Below, piece by piece: positions 25,063-39,730 of a DNA stretch of 64,000 nt. Each line of letters opens with the position of its first letter. Positions within the stretch are counted from its first letter, which is position 1. Where the stretch lies: positions 27,872,090 to 27,936,089 of the forward strand of contig NC_084591.1 in NCBI RefSeq assembly GCF_033807715.1. The letters run 5' to 3'. The position numbers and the translations under genes were made by a program. Origin of the DNA: Cololabis saira. Taxonomy: Eukaryota; Chordata; Actinopteri; Beloniformes; Belonidae. The notes under the pieces were generated by a model, which did not search any database, was not told where the DNA came from, and saw only the letters and a program-made list of their open reading frames with translations.

Positions 25063-25477
25063 TTACGACGGAGTATTAAGGCCAAGCTAAGACAAAAAAA
25101 AATATAGGAAATTACGAGAATAAAGTCATAATGTTGCGAGAATAAAGTCGTAATAGAATAAAGTCGTAATATTATGAGAATAATGTCGTAATATTATGAG
25201 AATAAAGTCATAATATTACGAGAATAATGCTGTAATATTACGAGAATAAAGTCGTAACATTACGAGAATAAAGTCGTAACATTACGAGAATAAAGTCGTA
25301 ATTTAATTTAATTTTCAAAATATTACGACTTTATTCTCAAAATATTACGACTTTATTCTGGTAATATTGTGTCTTTATTCTCGTAATTTTACGACTTTAT
25401 TCTCATATTATTATGACTTTATTCTCATAATTTCCATTTTTTTTTTTTTTTAGTTTGGCCCTAATACTCCGTCGTAA
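25063..25477. mobile_element. Foldback MITE made of ATTACGAGAATAAAGTCGTA-type repeats
   Basis: The outer arms match as inverted repeats: TTACGACGGAGTATTAAGGC at 25063 onward and GCCCTAATACTCCGTCGTAA ending at 25477. Inward, the left arm is a tandem array of about 20-bp units (ATTACGAGAATAAAGTC with variants). The right arm is its inverse (GACTTTATTCTCGTAAT), so the whole 415 bp can fold into one long hairpin. The family is widespread in teleosts by recall. It lies in dusp8 intron 2. Confidence 0.8.
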
Positions 25478-28400
25478 ATAATAGATATTTTCAAGCAACT
25501 TTATTTTAATGACTTTCCAAACGTGATAATGATTGACTGACGTGACCCAATAAATCAGATTAAAAGCCTCCTTATTGTCAGAAAAACAATACTTTCCTCG
25601 TGAAATGCAACTCTGCAGCTGCACTTTTTTCACCACAGAAATTATTTAATACACAAATAATGGTTTAGTACTATGTATAACGTTACATGGACAACAATGT
25701 TATTGCACATTTATGATAACACTGAGCTACATTATTTTCCTGACTACTGAAAGCCTAAACAGTAGATGTCTAAAGATTAAACTCGGTCAGTGTAACCCTG
25801 CACTTACTCAATGATATAAATATTTTTTGCTTTCATTCAGTGTATTTGTTAAAGTCCGTCACCCCGTCCCCTCCCACTGAGACAGGCAGCGACAGGAGTG
25901 TCATCCTACACTGGGGATCATCTGTCAAGATATCACAGGAAAGAGAGACGTCATTCTTTGGATAGTGTGCAGGTTAGTGTGTGTGTTTAGCATTTAATGT
26001 GCGTGTGTGTGCGTGTGTGTGTGTGTGTGTGTGTGCATGCATGTGTGTGCATCCATGTGTGAGGAGAATGAATGGTCCAAAGGTGAGAGGAAGACAGAGA
26101 GGACATTGCTCAAGAGGTTAGGGACAGGGTGGACAGTTATTTACTCCAAATACATACTTGCACAAGTGCCTGTGCACAAGCGTGTGTGTGTATTTTTGTA
26201 TGTGCATGCTTATTAGTGTCTGTGTGTGTGTGTTGATGGCGCTGGTTGTCAGGGGATCTGTAACAAGGCTGCTCTCGGAGTGATGTAATGCATACAGGAG
26301 AACACAGCTGCCATGCCTGGGGGGTGAGGTAGTCACTCGGGGAGGATAGATGGGGCAATCAAGGGCGGGTGGGGAGTTGCCGGAGGGGTGAGGAGGAGGG
26401 TAAGATTAGATAGGTGGGGGTGCTAGAATCAATGGGGACATATCTGAAATGATATGGATTTTAATGGAGCTGTGGGGCTAAAATCAAACAATAATACTTG
26501 TGCAACCACAGGCATGTATTAGTAATAATATTACATAAACACAAACACTGTAAACTTTAATTTAATACGCTTGTTTGCACGTGTTCTTTTATCTTTGGAA
26601 AAAAATAAAATCCCAATCAGGAAACCTTGCAAGTTACAGATTATAACCTTCCTTAAATAAAGCTTTAACAACACCGCTATCTGGAATCATTTTACAGCAA
26701 TATTTTAAACACATTTTGAGTCTCGACACTAAGATATTAAATCTAGTGTGCATGTTTATGAGTCGAGGTCTCTTCCAGTTAACCTTCAAATGAGACCCGT
26801 TCTTCAATAAACCTGCTTTTTCAGACGTCCAAAAGGAGCTTTGATAAGGTATCCTAATGTTAAAGAGCTGGCCACTAGCTGAAAATGTTATGGTAAATTA
26901 AAGGTGTTAACTAAAGTAAGTTTATGGGCTTTTTTATACGTAAATATCAAGGTGTTCACACATAGTGTTCAGATTAGCAGGGCGCTGACTGACTGCTTGG
27001 CTGTGTGTGTTTATACATGAAGGAGAGTCATCTCTATCCACAAACTCCAGAGGGAGGCTTGCTCACATCAGTCAGGCTGCAGACCCCCTGCCCTCCAAAC
27101 AGCTCAACCCCCTAAATGCTCAGCGCCTGCGGCTGCTGCAGCCAACAAATCATTTACACTTTATATATCATTTATATAAGGATACTTGGATAGTTAGAGT
27201 TAGAATGAGGTATATTGTACACCAAGTTGTAGGCTTTTAGGAATAGACAGGCCTTCACAAAACAGTTTAAATACTCAAAAGGCGTTCAGATGTCTGCGTG
27301 CAGTTAAGGTGGGTTTCATATCTCACTACGAAAAGATGAAGATGCACGTGGAAACAGCAAATATGTCCAAACCGACTTCCCCCTGAGGTGAGATTGCTCA
27401 CACAAAAACAGCTTAACAGAGTGCATGGGTTTTTAAATTAAATGTTAATATATTAATATCCTGAGCCGAGACGGACAACGTCTCCTCGGGGCAACTTGAA
27501 AGTATTAACAGTCAGAAAATGCGCTTCGCCTCTTTCCCATCTCTAATGACCTTGTGCTGCTGCTGGTGGCTGTTGATAGGCAGGTCTCAGATCAGCATAG
27601 TGTTAATTAGCTCCCTTCAGCGCAGCAGGCAGACTGAAACGCACACTGCCCTCCAATCGGAGCTGGAAGCCACACCATCTGGTCCTCTCCTAGCTCGGAA
27701 GTCTGCCTGTCTTACAGCAGGCTAAGACTGCGCCAGACTGGACCCGGCGTGTGCCATTACTGGTATTATAAGTATAATATTGTTAGTCTTCTAATCTCAA
27801 AAGCATAGCTGTGCTTGAGGAAAGAAATAGCATTTTTGAGAACAAGCACACTTTGGAGGACAATTACATATCAAGAGACAGTTTGAGCACCGTGAGACTG
27901 GTCCTTTCATGCATTGACAGATGTAAGGTATTACACCTCAGGGACTGTATTTCAGCATAAAAGACATTGTGATGACTGCTGCAGCACCCGAGGCAAAAGC
28001 TGATTTTCCTGACATTGCATGCCATAGAGATTACATGTATGCATGCCTATGTGTCACATCCACAACGCGGCGGTGACATCACTCCATCAGCCACAGAAGA
28101 ACAATGGAGAGGGAATGACGCGATGCAACAGAAGGAACTGGGCAAGCTGCTTGTGTGTTCACGCTGCCAACAAATACATCATGCTGTTAAACTATTTCTA
28201 GAGCCGTTTGTGAAGCTTCTGAGCTTCCCCTTTCGACAAAAGAAAGCAAACAAATAAAATAAAAAGCGTTTTATTATAAATGTATCTATTTATCTATCAA
28301 TGGTCCCTAGGTGTGTCCCTCTCAACCCTAGGGAACCCTGATGTCGCTTTATCAGAAACAGGAAATAGTTACACAACAGAAGGGGGAAGTGGTCTGTTTG

Positions 28401-29946
28401 TGCCGACCCGCCTTTATCTATGAATGTGTACCTGTTTGTGTACGAGTGCCTCTTAATCTGTTTACGTCTGTGTGAAGATGGGGGAGATACCGAGAATGAC
28501 GAGGAAAGATAATAAATTGCTGCATTCCTCAAATGTGAAGCCTCAGACTTCCCTGGAACTCCAAAATTAGCCCGATGCTGTTGCAATGGAAAATACCCAG
28601 GCTTTATAAGGGAACTGCTGTAGTCCTACAGGTTTAATCCAGGAGTTTCTGTATACTTAAAACACACACACACACGTTTGTGTACAAACCACATAAAGTG
28701 TTAAATCACTGGGGCTCTAAAGTGCTACAGACTTGAAGAAAATCGACCTCATCTTTTCTGGAAAGCAATCAGAAAACTGCATATTTACGTTGATCTGGTC
28801 ACACTGTTTAAAAATCAAAAAAGGCTGCTAAGAAAAACAACTTAATCCACATGACAAAAAGGTGGAGAGGAAATCTGATTTTAGACAAAAAAAGTAGTTC
28901 AAGAAAAAAAAAAAAAATCATGGCAACCAAATAATAAGGAAGCCTTGCTGCAGCATACCAGAGATAAAGTGCATCAAAGACAGCATAGCGATAAACAGGA
29001 ATCCACCATTGTTCCAGTGGATAAGAGTATGACAGGAGCGGCAGCGGGCAGCCTGAGCACGACTGGAATTCAGTCGAGGCAGGCTGGGTCCGGGTGAGAT
29101 AAACCCGCTTAATTGTAACGTTCTCCTCTGCTTTTTCTTCTGCCGTTTGCGACATTTCCCCTCCACACTTGTGTCAGAGGCAGTAAACTTATGGCACAGT
29201 GACCAAAGTGCAGAGCGCTTGGCCCGGATGTATGAGGAAGCCTGAGTTATGAGGTGTTAAAGGGGATAAACTGGGCCTGAGTTAACTTAGCTGTTCAGCT
29301 TCAGCTCCCGTTGACGGGATGCATGGACCCAGGTAACAGTTTCATTAAACTATATTTAACCATTGCTGGGGGACTGAATTACAGCGATTGGTCGGGATCT
29401 TCAAAAAGCCTCCAGAAAGATTTCAAGAGCCAGATGTTTTGAATCGATCAATTTCACATTACAAACTAAATTAAACTACAATTTAACACAATTACAGTAT
29501 TCACTACATCTTCCTAGATGCGGGAAAATGCAACTGTATCAGAGTTAATTCAGACCTTCTTTAACATATTATATTTTTGTTGTTGCTTTTTTAGGTTGTG
29601 CCACTTCTAGTTGTAATTTCATTCATTTTCTAGACTCGCTTCAGTCTTTGTGAAATGGAGGGTACTGGTTCCTGTCCAGCTCAGAAATCACTTCACCCGA
29701 ACCACAGTAATTATAAAAGAATGGAAAAAGATGCCATTTTACTTCTAAGCCTCATTATCCTGCGTGGGTCTCATTGATGTGCGTGTGCACGTGCACTGAC
29801 GTCATGAGCCCTCATCTTTATTCACATGTCTTGAACTCTTCTCTGCATGCATGTGGGAGAAAATGCAAGTCTTCATCTCTGCATGCATAAGTATGACCCA
29901 GTATTCAGTAGAGGGCCTGGGGTGATTTTGTTTTACTTGTGTGCAA

Positions 29947-29980
<34 letters not shown>

Positions 29981-31682
29981 CCACAAGACCCGTCTTAGCC
30001 AGCAAGGAACTCTGAGTGATGGAGGAGAAAAGAGAAGAAGAGCAGGAGGCAAGCAGAGCAGTGAGATCACGTCATGGTGGAAATATTTGGCAATAGCTCA
30101 CAGAAACACAGCATGCATGCACACACACACACGCACACACGAATGTGCACTGAAATACACAAGCAGGCCTGTTTTTGTTCTCTGGTTTACAGGGAAAGCA
30201 GGGGAAAATGACATCAAGCTTATCATGTGAAGCCAATGAGACGGACGGAGGAGGGGGTGCGAACGCTGGCAGAAACAGATCATTGTTACATAAAACTCAA
30301 CTCGGAGCAGACCTCCCCTGGGCCCGCTTACCATATGTGTTTGTAAATGTGTGTTAGAGCAGGTATAACAGATCTGCTGGTTTGTTGAAGTATGTGTGCA
30401 AGCTTAAAAAAAAACAAAAAAAACCAAGGTGTGAACCTAAAAAAGGAGCTCAATACAAATCACAGTTCAGCGCAAACCCTCGTTAAACTATGCAACACTT
30501 TTCTGAGCGGGAGATGATGTCATTGATATTTTGTAGCACATATTCCTTGACCTTTGTGGTCCCTTGGTGCCGGCTGGGGTGGGGCCAGAGAGTGTGTGTG
30601 CATTTGTGTATCTACGGGCCAGGGTGAGAGCATCGAGGCCACTGGCGCCAGATGTGATGACCGCAGGAGTCTGGGCCTAAAAATAGAGCTCTGTTCTCAG
30701 CACCATGAAACAGAGGAGAAAAGAGGGAGGAAGAGGAAGAGGGGGTTTGGTAAAGAGAGGAAGAGCGGAGGGGAGAAAGTAAAGGGCCTGAAGGTTAGAT
30801 GGAGGCAGAGACGGCGAGGAAAGCGAGGTCATTGAGAATAACTCGTCAGACCTCCCCGGGGACGGTGAGCTCACCTCCTAATGGCAACACTGGCTCCTTC
30901 TCAATGAAATCATTGATCTGCTGGAGCTCCCCACAGTGTAATGAAGAGGGTTCAGATGGGGGGGAGGAGGAGAACGGGGAAAGGAGGTGCAGAAAGGCCA
31001 GGTTAGAAGGTTAGGAGAAAAGAGTTGTAAAGACAAAAGATAAAGGAAAAGAGACTGGCAGTAAGCCTGAACGGAGCAGTGAGCTAACGTCATTACAGCA
31101 CGACTTCAACGGCTTGATTGATCACGTTGTTCTTGTTTTCATCACATAGGTATCTCAAGTGGTTCATGTTTCTGCCTGCACTGGTGGGAGGATCAGGAGA
31201 AGCTGCAGTACCTTAAGGCCATCAGACACTTCTGTGGAAGCCCTTTGATTACACTTTACAACACGTATAGGTGTATGCGCGTTTAGCTCGGCGGAGGTCC
31301 TGGTTGGCGTTTCCCCCCTGGCTGCTAACAGAGGACGAGCAAACGTGCCGCTGCGCCTCAGAAGAGCACTTCTCCTTACAAGAAAGGCTTTCAGGTCCGT
31401 GGAAGCTAATGAAAACACCGCGGGACAGACGTCTCATTAAGAAAGATTTCTGGCCACACACATACTCTGAACGCACTTAAACGCTTGCACACTCACACTC
31501 AAATACACACACAAGCTTATTCAAGATGTAATTACCTCATCTCCTCAACTGCTCTTGTGTCTTTCTTTTGTGTTTTTTCTTCACACATGCATTCTCAATC
31601 ATTGCGTCATCCTTGTGCACACACTGCTTCATATGCACATTCTGTATTTATGCAAAAAAAAAAAGCACATGGACACTAAAAG

Positions 31683-31684
<2 letters not shown>

Positions 31685-31738
<54 letters not shown>
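31685..31738. repeat. (AC)n microsatellite
   Basis: 27 uninterrupted units. Confidence 0.97.
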
Positions 31739-31740
<2 letters not shown>

Positions 31741-31849
31741 CTTATGGAGCTCACTGGAGGGTCTCTGAACGGTTGCATTGTAAGATTGGACTTCACAGGA
31801 TTACCTCACTTCTTCAACTTCTTTCTGATGTGCGCGTACACACAAGCAC

Positions 31850-31863
31850 ACCCCCCCCCCCCC

Positions 31864-31905
<42 letters not shown>
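31850..31905. repeat. C-run followed by (CA)n
   Basis: About 17 consecutive C bases run directly into about 20 CA units. Confidence 0.95.
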
Positions 31906-31906
<1 letters not shown>

Positions 31907-32030
31907 ATCCCTGCTGTAAACCAGAGCAACACAGAGACTTAAATGTGTTGACCCTTTGACCCTCTCTGTGTGGTCACACCTTAACCTCATCAAATCGAAG
32001 ACCAGACGTGCACAGCAGCTAGTTTGTGTA

Positions 32031-32034
<4 letters not shown>

Positions 32035-32088
<54 letters not shown>
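32035..32088. repeat. (GT)n microsatellite
   Basis: About 26 GT units in dusp8 intron 2. Confidence 0.96.
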
Positions 32089-33490
32089 AGCCAAAGAAAA
32101 TGAGGGCGAGGCACTTTTCATCTCCTATCAATGCTCATCATTATGTCATTGAGACATCTCATCTGATTTGGCAGACTGAACTCTGTCCAAAGATACAAAC
32201 ACTAGAAAAATGATCTGAATGTTAATTATCACCGTGCACCATTCTTCTGCAAAGAAATGCAACTTAAACTTATTCCAGAGAAAGAAAAATGTTTTGGGAA
32301 CATTTTTTTTCTGTATAAACACTTTCATAATTCTGTAAACCCCTGGGGTAAATTGAGAGAGAAAAAAAAAGAAAAGGTGTTGGCGAGTATTTCCTCTTGT
32401 CACCTTTTAGCGTGCGAGCAAATACATGTAGAATCTGACTTGGTTGATCAGTATAAATTAAAGGAATGTGAAAGAGGAGTAAACTCATCAAACCAGCTCA
32501 GGTCAGGTGTGCAACACAGACCTACTGATCAGTCTACAGTCTTGTGGAGACGACACCCGACTACTGAATTGTCTTTTTTAATCATTAGTGAATGTGCAGT
32601 TAAGCAAGCAGTTAATAGAAAATGATGAAAGTTGAGCCATGATGGCATCACCATGTTGTTTAATGAATCTTGTCCACATTAAACCTGAAGATGCTTCATC
32701 TGTGATGACTTAAAATGAAGGAAAGCAGAAACATTTAAGGGCCGGAATCTGCAAACCTGCATGCTGAATAAAAGTGTTATCTCAATACCTGGGTTGTCAA
32801 CTGAGGTACGGGAGGTACCATCACATCTCAGGAGGCAGCTCCATCTTATGCTTTCACTCCTCTGACCTCTATTTTCCTTCTGTGTCCCTTCTCACTCTCC
32901 TTTCTATCTTTCACCCCGCGATGTGATACGTCAGTAATCTCATGAAAAACACTGGCAGAAGGTGCTGTGATAGATAAGGGGCAATTTAACACATCTGCAA
33001 GTTCTACACACACTTAGCTCACACAGTGCTTCCTCATTTCCACTTCCATGACCTGCATATGTCTTCTTTTTTTCCATTTTTATTCCATAATCTCCACTTC
33101 TCCTTGTCATTGTTAACATTTATTATTTGTATTCCTTCCTCCACCCTTTTTTGAAGCATCAGTCAACTTTCTATATCTGCAGAGCACGAGTGCATTTTCT
33201 CATACTTTGTTTCATCTCTGTGTTTGATCATTTTTTCTTTCTGTCTTCGAAGCTTCACTTGCAAAAACTAGAACGTGAGCTGTGAAGGCACAATGCTTCA
33301 TCCCGGCAGGGTTAAAGCAGACGTCTGTGATGCAGCCGTCGTTGGCCAGCAGGCTCCCTTGTTCCACACTAGCAGGCAGTGTTCAGTGAAGTCTTTGCTT
33401 TGGCTGCGTGCTTGCAGATTGGTGGGAAACATGCAAACTTTAAGCCCAACGGGGAGGCAGCTGGCTCCGACCAAGTAGTGTTCTCTTCTG

Positions 33491-33644
<154 letters not shown>

Positions 33645-36561
33645 AAAAATCCAAACTCTGAAACCAGCGAGGCACATCAGCCCGAGGTCCAAGCGGGTGA
33701 GATCACTACTGTTGGTAAAAATACGGCCGTCCTGGGAGAGATGCGTTTCTCACTGAGACTTTCACACAATCGATGAAGTACTGAAGCATAAACTTGACCT
33801 TTACATGCGCATGAACTCGCAAGCAAATGCAAAAAGCTACCGCTACTTCTTCCAACTGCCACAACAACCACATCCACATCCCGGGCAAACACACATTTCA
33901 AAGTAATTACACACAGAGTTAGTCAAAACCAGATTACTTGTCTGATCCAAGAGAACACAATTACCCGAACTGGGACGTGGTCACATGAAATAATCCACAT
34001 GTACTGTAGGAAGTGGTGTGAAAATGAACCACTGTGATGGATTATTTGGGGAAGCGAGAGAAACCCAAGGAGTCACTGATTGTTACCGGATCAATATGAT
34101 CCAAGTATATGCACTTTAATTGTGTAACATGTCATTCATGCTGTTTATCGGCCATCTCTCCGGCTTTCTGGTATTAATTGTGCTGGTTTACCGTGAGTGC
34201 ATATCAATATAAATTAGTTTTAAAATCAAAACAATACAACTCTCCTTAGAAATGTGGGTCTGCATGAATGTGCTGTCATCTGCAGCTTGGGCAGATACAG
34301 CACCGAATGATTAAACAAAAAAACTCATACTAATAGTCATACTAACCTCAATTAAGTATTCTTTTATTTCTCCATCTAATCCTGCTCCCTTTACTCGCCA
34401 AGATCATCCTTTTAGTTCATTTGCAGTTGTGTTTAAGTGTAAATAGAGAGCTCGTATGGTGTGCACATGGGAGGCTGAAAATATGTCAGTCAGATATGAA
34501 GTCATCGGAGGAATTAGTATCATAAATCAGAGGTTCAGCAAAGGGGAGGTGGAAGAGAAGGGGGATGAGGGAGAAAAGAGTAGAACACGATGACTGACAG
34601 AGAAAAATGAGAGCAGGGGATTATTGCTTACAACGGTTGCACTTATCATTTCAGAATTCGATAGTAATGTTATTTAAACATGAAATCTAATCTGTGTTGG
34701 ACCCATTCTTACATGTACGACACTTACTTTCATCAGTAAAAGTGATTTTCAAAATACTGTCCACACAATACTGGTAGCTGGTGTTTCAAGAGCCTCCAAG
34801 AAAGCACAGCATGAACAACAACATCTGCAATCTGTCTCTGCACTCACTTTGCTCACATCATATTTATGACAACGACAAATGATGCAAAGAGTTGAAAATT
34901 ATTCTCTGCATCTAAAATCCAACGACAGACCTTTGTTTAGTCACGGGATCTGTTTGAAGAGTCTTTTTGAGCTAAAAAAAAGCTCCTAACTGAGTGAAAT
35001 CACCAAAAAGCAACTAAGTAGTTAATATAAAATTGTAAAAATAAGTCAACATATCTTCTTTATCATAGTGTGCACTGAATCACAGCTCAAGAAAAGAAAG
35101 AAGAGATTGTCAGTACTTACATGGCATAGATTTTTTTTGTAGGGGGGGGGGGGCATGTAATGAACACTGATGAATTCAAAAGTCTAAACAATCTTTCATG
35201 TTCTAATAAATAAAATGTTTAAAACCCTTTTCTTAAACCTGGCAGCCACCATCTATTGTTCCCTTACCGTCATCTGCTCAGACACACTGCATATCCTGCA
35301 GCACTTATTCATGCATCCATGTAACAAAGGTGCAGGTGAGCTTGCAGCACCTTCCGTTTGCTCACCCACTCCCACGTAGAAAAGAGATCAAAATCATGCT
35401 AGCTCCACTGACCCTAATAACACAATCGTCTGAACAGCCGCCCACGCTATTGGCTGAGCACTTTTAGGGAAATATTCTCTGCCCCTGTTGTCGTGGAAAC
35501 AGCAGAGAAGCGGAGACAGAAATGGAAGAGGTGTGACTCCTTTTTTTTTTGTTCTCCTGAAGAAAAAAACCCAGCAAGAGTGAGGTGTGGAGACGTGTAG
35601 CAGGGAAGATAAGGGACCAGCAGAGAGAGACACCTATATTAATAAAAATATGTCCGATCATAAAATCTGAGAAGGCCTTTGGAGAAAATAGCGTGTATTT
35701 AAAGGTTATCCTGTATAAGAATGTGCCCAATCTCGGTATGCGCTCAGTTAATCTAACATATTTGATGCTGGGGATCTTTAAGGCAATCCTCATCATGCAC
35801 GAATGACTCATGAAAAAGGACTAATCTCGCTGTGGAAGGAGCAAACTGAGAGGATGAGGAGAATAGGGATGCAGAGATGCGGAGAAATGAGGAGAGATTT
35901 AGCCAAGCAGCATGCCTCTGCTCATTTCAATTCCAATCCTGACTGAGGCAGATTATGCTCTCCCTTCTGCGCTGACACATTTGGGACAGATTTTTAAATC
36001 TCTGTGGGTGGATGCATGTGTGTGTGTAATGTAGTCCCTTAAAAAGCTGCAGACCCCACAAACTGAGGTGATATAAACTCAACAAGCCTATTAACAGAAC
36101 TGCCGGAACTCAATTATAAGTCTTAGAGTGCTTAGTGGACAGTGTGACAGGATAATAACTGCGGTAAATAAGACCAGAGGATTGGAAGTTAAGCTTCAAA
36201 TTACTGAAGTGATGCTGGGCAAGAAATCGAGTCCAGGGAAGCTAAAACATCAGAGAGACTTTGTATCAATGGAGCATGCTTTTCCTTCCTACCCCCCCTC
36301 TCTCTAATCTCCAAAATGATGTGACAGTGAAAAAGATTTGCTGCGCGCATCAGTGACATCTGCTGGCAACACAGTGCTATGACATGCGTGTCTGCTCATG
36401 TAAGAGATGATAAAGACTCACATTTAAGGATGGAACCTGGCAAAAACCTAATTCTGTAGTGGGAAAAGCATCTTTTGTTCACCCCACCATGCCGCAAATG
36501 CTCAACATATGAACACCCAGACGTAGAGACACATTCAAACACGTAAACAATTAAGCATTAC

Positions 36562-36700
36562 CAGTGAGGAGGGAGACTTTGTGGAAGGTACCCTCCAACT
36601 TTCCCATGAGAATGTGCACAAAGCCGTCTTTGGACAGATGCCCCGCTTCTTTAGAGCTCTGGTCGTAAACCACCACTTCCTGCTTCCTGCCCAACTCCAC
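36562..36700 (-). CDS. dusp8: dusp8 coding exon 2: second half of the rhodanese-like domain
   Basis: This exon encodes residues 80-125 plus the first base of codon 126. It begins VELGRKQEVVVYDQSSKEAG and ends FHKVSLLTG. The VVVYDQSS strand and the MGKLEGTF helix are hallmarks of the MKP rhodanese-like domain, which lacks rhodanese catalysis and serves MAPK docking. The acceptor is TTTTGCGCAG|GTG and the donor CACTG|GTAATG. The incoming phase is 0 and the outgoing phase is 1, matching the neighbours exactly. It is isolated between a 13.5-kb and a 20-kb intron. The identification is secure because both flanking exons join in frame to give the family sequence. Confidence 0.93.
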
Positions 36701-39465
36701 CTGCGCAAAACGATAAACAACGAGGAAGAAAGAAGAGATCATTATGCAGCAACCGCAGTGGAAAATATAACAGGGAAGGCAAAGTCGGCCTATATGACCT
36801 GATTGGTGTGTAATGGAGGTTATTAGAGCATTTTATGAATGCAGGAAACAAAGGCAACACTCTGAGTATTTACCTTGAACTGCTGACACTCGGGAACCTC
36901 TGAGTGAGCATTGATAGAAGATAACCCTCATGACGCAGTTTTGACAGACATTGACAATTAAGTTCATCAATGTCTGACCGTGGGACAGGTTCCCAGACAT
37001 CTGACAACTCTGCTGCCCTCATAATCACCAATAAGAAGCAAAGAGGGAAGAAAAGAAACCAATCAACTCACAAAGCACCGTTGGATGGTGCGAGTGCTGG
37101 CTTAAGTAACTTGTGAAGATAAAGCACTGCATTATCAATAATGCACGAGGACGGAGACCTGCACCTCTCAGATACTGCTGAGACGGTTGGCGGTTGTTAT
37201 GATGGGCAATATCAGTAAAGTCATAAAAGGTGGCTGCACAGTGGAAACCATGACAGACTGTAATAAAAATGAGAGGATTGCGAACATGCGCGGATGTACC
37301 AAACTGTCTCTGCTTGATGCGTGCGCGTGCTTGTGTGGAAGAGTGCGAGCACGTGCGCGTGGCTGCACGCAATCCAGCCAGGGTGTGCTGTCCCCCCCCA
37401 TGTTGTCAGGCAGGCTTTGTTCACGTGACCATGAGGCAGCACACACTGCAGCTATGAATCACTGCATCACTGAACCGCCACTGGACAGCAGATGGGGAGA
37501 GGGAGGGCAAAGCGGAGAGGGAGAGGATGGAGAGGGCGGGGGGAGCGGAGTAGCTGGGCAGGGGATGATGGAGGTGAGATGGAAAAAGATGAAAGGCAAA
37601 ATTAAGAAGAAAGGAGAGGAAAAACACAGAAATGCAGGGAAGACAAAGAAGGTGGAAGGAGACAAAAATGAAGATGACATTTCCAAAATCTTATAGTGTC
37701 TCAATAAATAAACTTGTGTAAAATGTGCTGCTTAACAGCTTGTAGCTTTCAGGCTTTTCATTTTCCAAATACTTGTGATGCTTCTTCAAGCTTTGTGCGG
37801 TAAAAGACACACTACTGGGTACGGCTGGAGGTACATGTACATGTATATGCTTCTGCACGGCGGACATGTAGTTCTGCCTCTGCGTACAGAGCAGCTGCAT
37901 GAGAGAGGGCTGGACCACAGCCAGACAGGTGAATGAGACGGGACAAGGTCAACCTGCCAACTCTGGCTGCAAGTTAGAATAAAACCTGAATCTGTATCCG
38001 ACGGAAATGCAACTCAAACAATGATCATCTGAAGTGTTGATTATTGATCATGTCAAAAATGCTGAGTGTGAAAATAAAAAGCCCTTGATTTGACTCCGGC
38101 TGGTTGATTGCTATTTCAGTCATTTATTCCACACTACATTTCATCAGCTATATATTAAACACAAAAAGGCCCCTCCAAATAATAACATTATCTTTTATTT
38201 CTATGATACAATATGCGATGGAAACCTTCTTAGTTTATTCTTTACCCATTCATAAGCACACAGTTGTTATTTTTCCCCACAAACACGGTCTTTTGTTTTT
38301 CCCCGACCTTCTCTGCCTTACCTTTACTAACCGCTGCTCATTTTGCTAATAATCCTAATGGGATCAGGCCTATTTTAAGAGTCTGAAGTCAATGCTTGAC
38401 GATTAAGAGACTTTAAGTGTACATACACACCTGCTCCATGGTCTTGTTTATCATTTGCACAATCTGATTTCCAGAGTGAAATCATGAGGAGATATCTGCA
38501 GTATTAGTTATTGATCTGTTCGATATGGCGAACTGCTGAAGAATCACGTTCTATAAATCACAATTCAATATGTTATTTAAAATGTAAACAAACAGGATCT
38601 CAGTCGCCGTACCCATCAGCCTACACATTTACCAGGAGGGGGGGGGGGTTACATATTTTTGCGATTGTGATCTAAACCATCTGAATTTAATTTAAAGTCC
38701 AATTATGGAAGAACATGGAATATTCTGTTTTTCTACTGAGCGGATAAAAGGACTTCTCTCCCAACTTCTCCTATATATGCTCTAAATGTTGTTTATGAAT
38801 CATTTTGTCGATTCCTCGCTGAATGACAGCATGATGTGCAGTTTCAGCCTCTGCGTGTAAAGTAAACGGATATGGGTACGGTGCTGGAGCTGAACAACCC
38901 AGAACCAGGGTTGGCTGTCAAGACTGCAGCAGCGATACAGATCCTTCTTCCCTCTTCCCTCTGCAGTGCTACAGCATCTCTGCTACTACACTGCTGGCCC
39001 AGACTCTGACGCATGAACTCTGCAGCCACTGTAAACAAGGGATGCCACTGGCAGGGAAGGAAGCAGGAAACAACAAGAAAGACGGGGCAAATGAGAAATG
39101 TTGGGAAGAGGATTACAGAGAAAAACGAAGGAGAATCTGATGTTAAAACACTGAAGGACAGGAGGCTCAGAAAAACGCTTGCAGGCAGATAAAAATAAAG
39201 ACTTTTGCAATTGCCAGGTTTTCTCTAAAAAGGAAATGGAGACTAAAATCACGGCAGGGCATAAACATGGAGCGGTCCCAGGGGGGGTGGGGGGGAATAA
39301 TTTTCCTGCTGTATTCTGCAGAAGAAGAGTGCAATAAAGAGGGAGAGACATCAGAAGGGAAACAAGAACAAGACGATCCAGTGGGACTAACTTGAACATA
39401 TCCATTTTACTGTACATGGAACAAAAGGAGAGAGAGTAATGTGAAATATATTTTAAAGTAAAATG

Positions 39466-39730
39466 TGGCCAGCACAGTGGTATGGCAGTTAGCACTTCTG
39501 TCTCACAGCAAGAAGGTTCCTGGTTCGAGTCCTTCTGTGTCAAGTCTGCAAGTTGTCGCTCCAGGTACTCCGACTTCCAAAAAACATGTATGTCTATATG
39601 TGGCCCAGCAATGGACTGGAGACCTGCCCATGGTGTCCCTGTCTCTCACTCAACGACAGCTGGGGCAGCCTCCAGCAGATCCCCGTGACCCTGAATAGGA
39701 GTAAGTAGGTATAGATAATAGATGGATGGG
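39466..39730 (+). mobile_element. tRNA-derived SINE-like element
   Basis: The head has an A-box-like TGGCAGTTAGCAC and a clear B-box GGTTCGAGTCC, the internal polymerase III promoter pair. The body contains TCACAGCAAGAAGGTTCCTG and CAATGGACTGGAGACCTGCC, with CCCGTGACCCTGAATAGGA after them. It ends in a GATGGATGG-type tail. Older fragments of the same family lie at 111-350 and 6573-6700. It is somewhat shortened in the middle. Confidence 0.65.
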
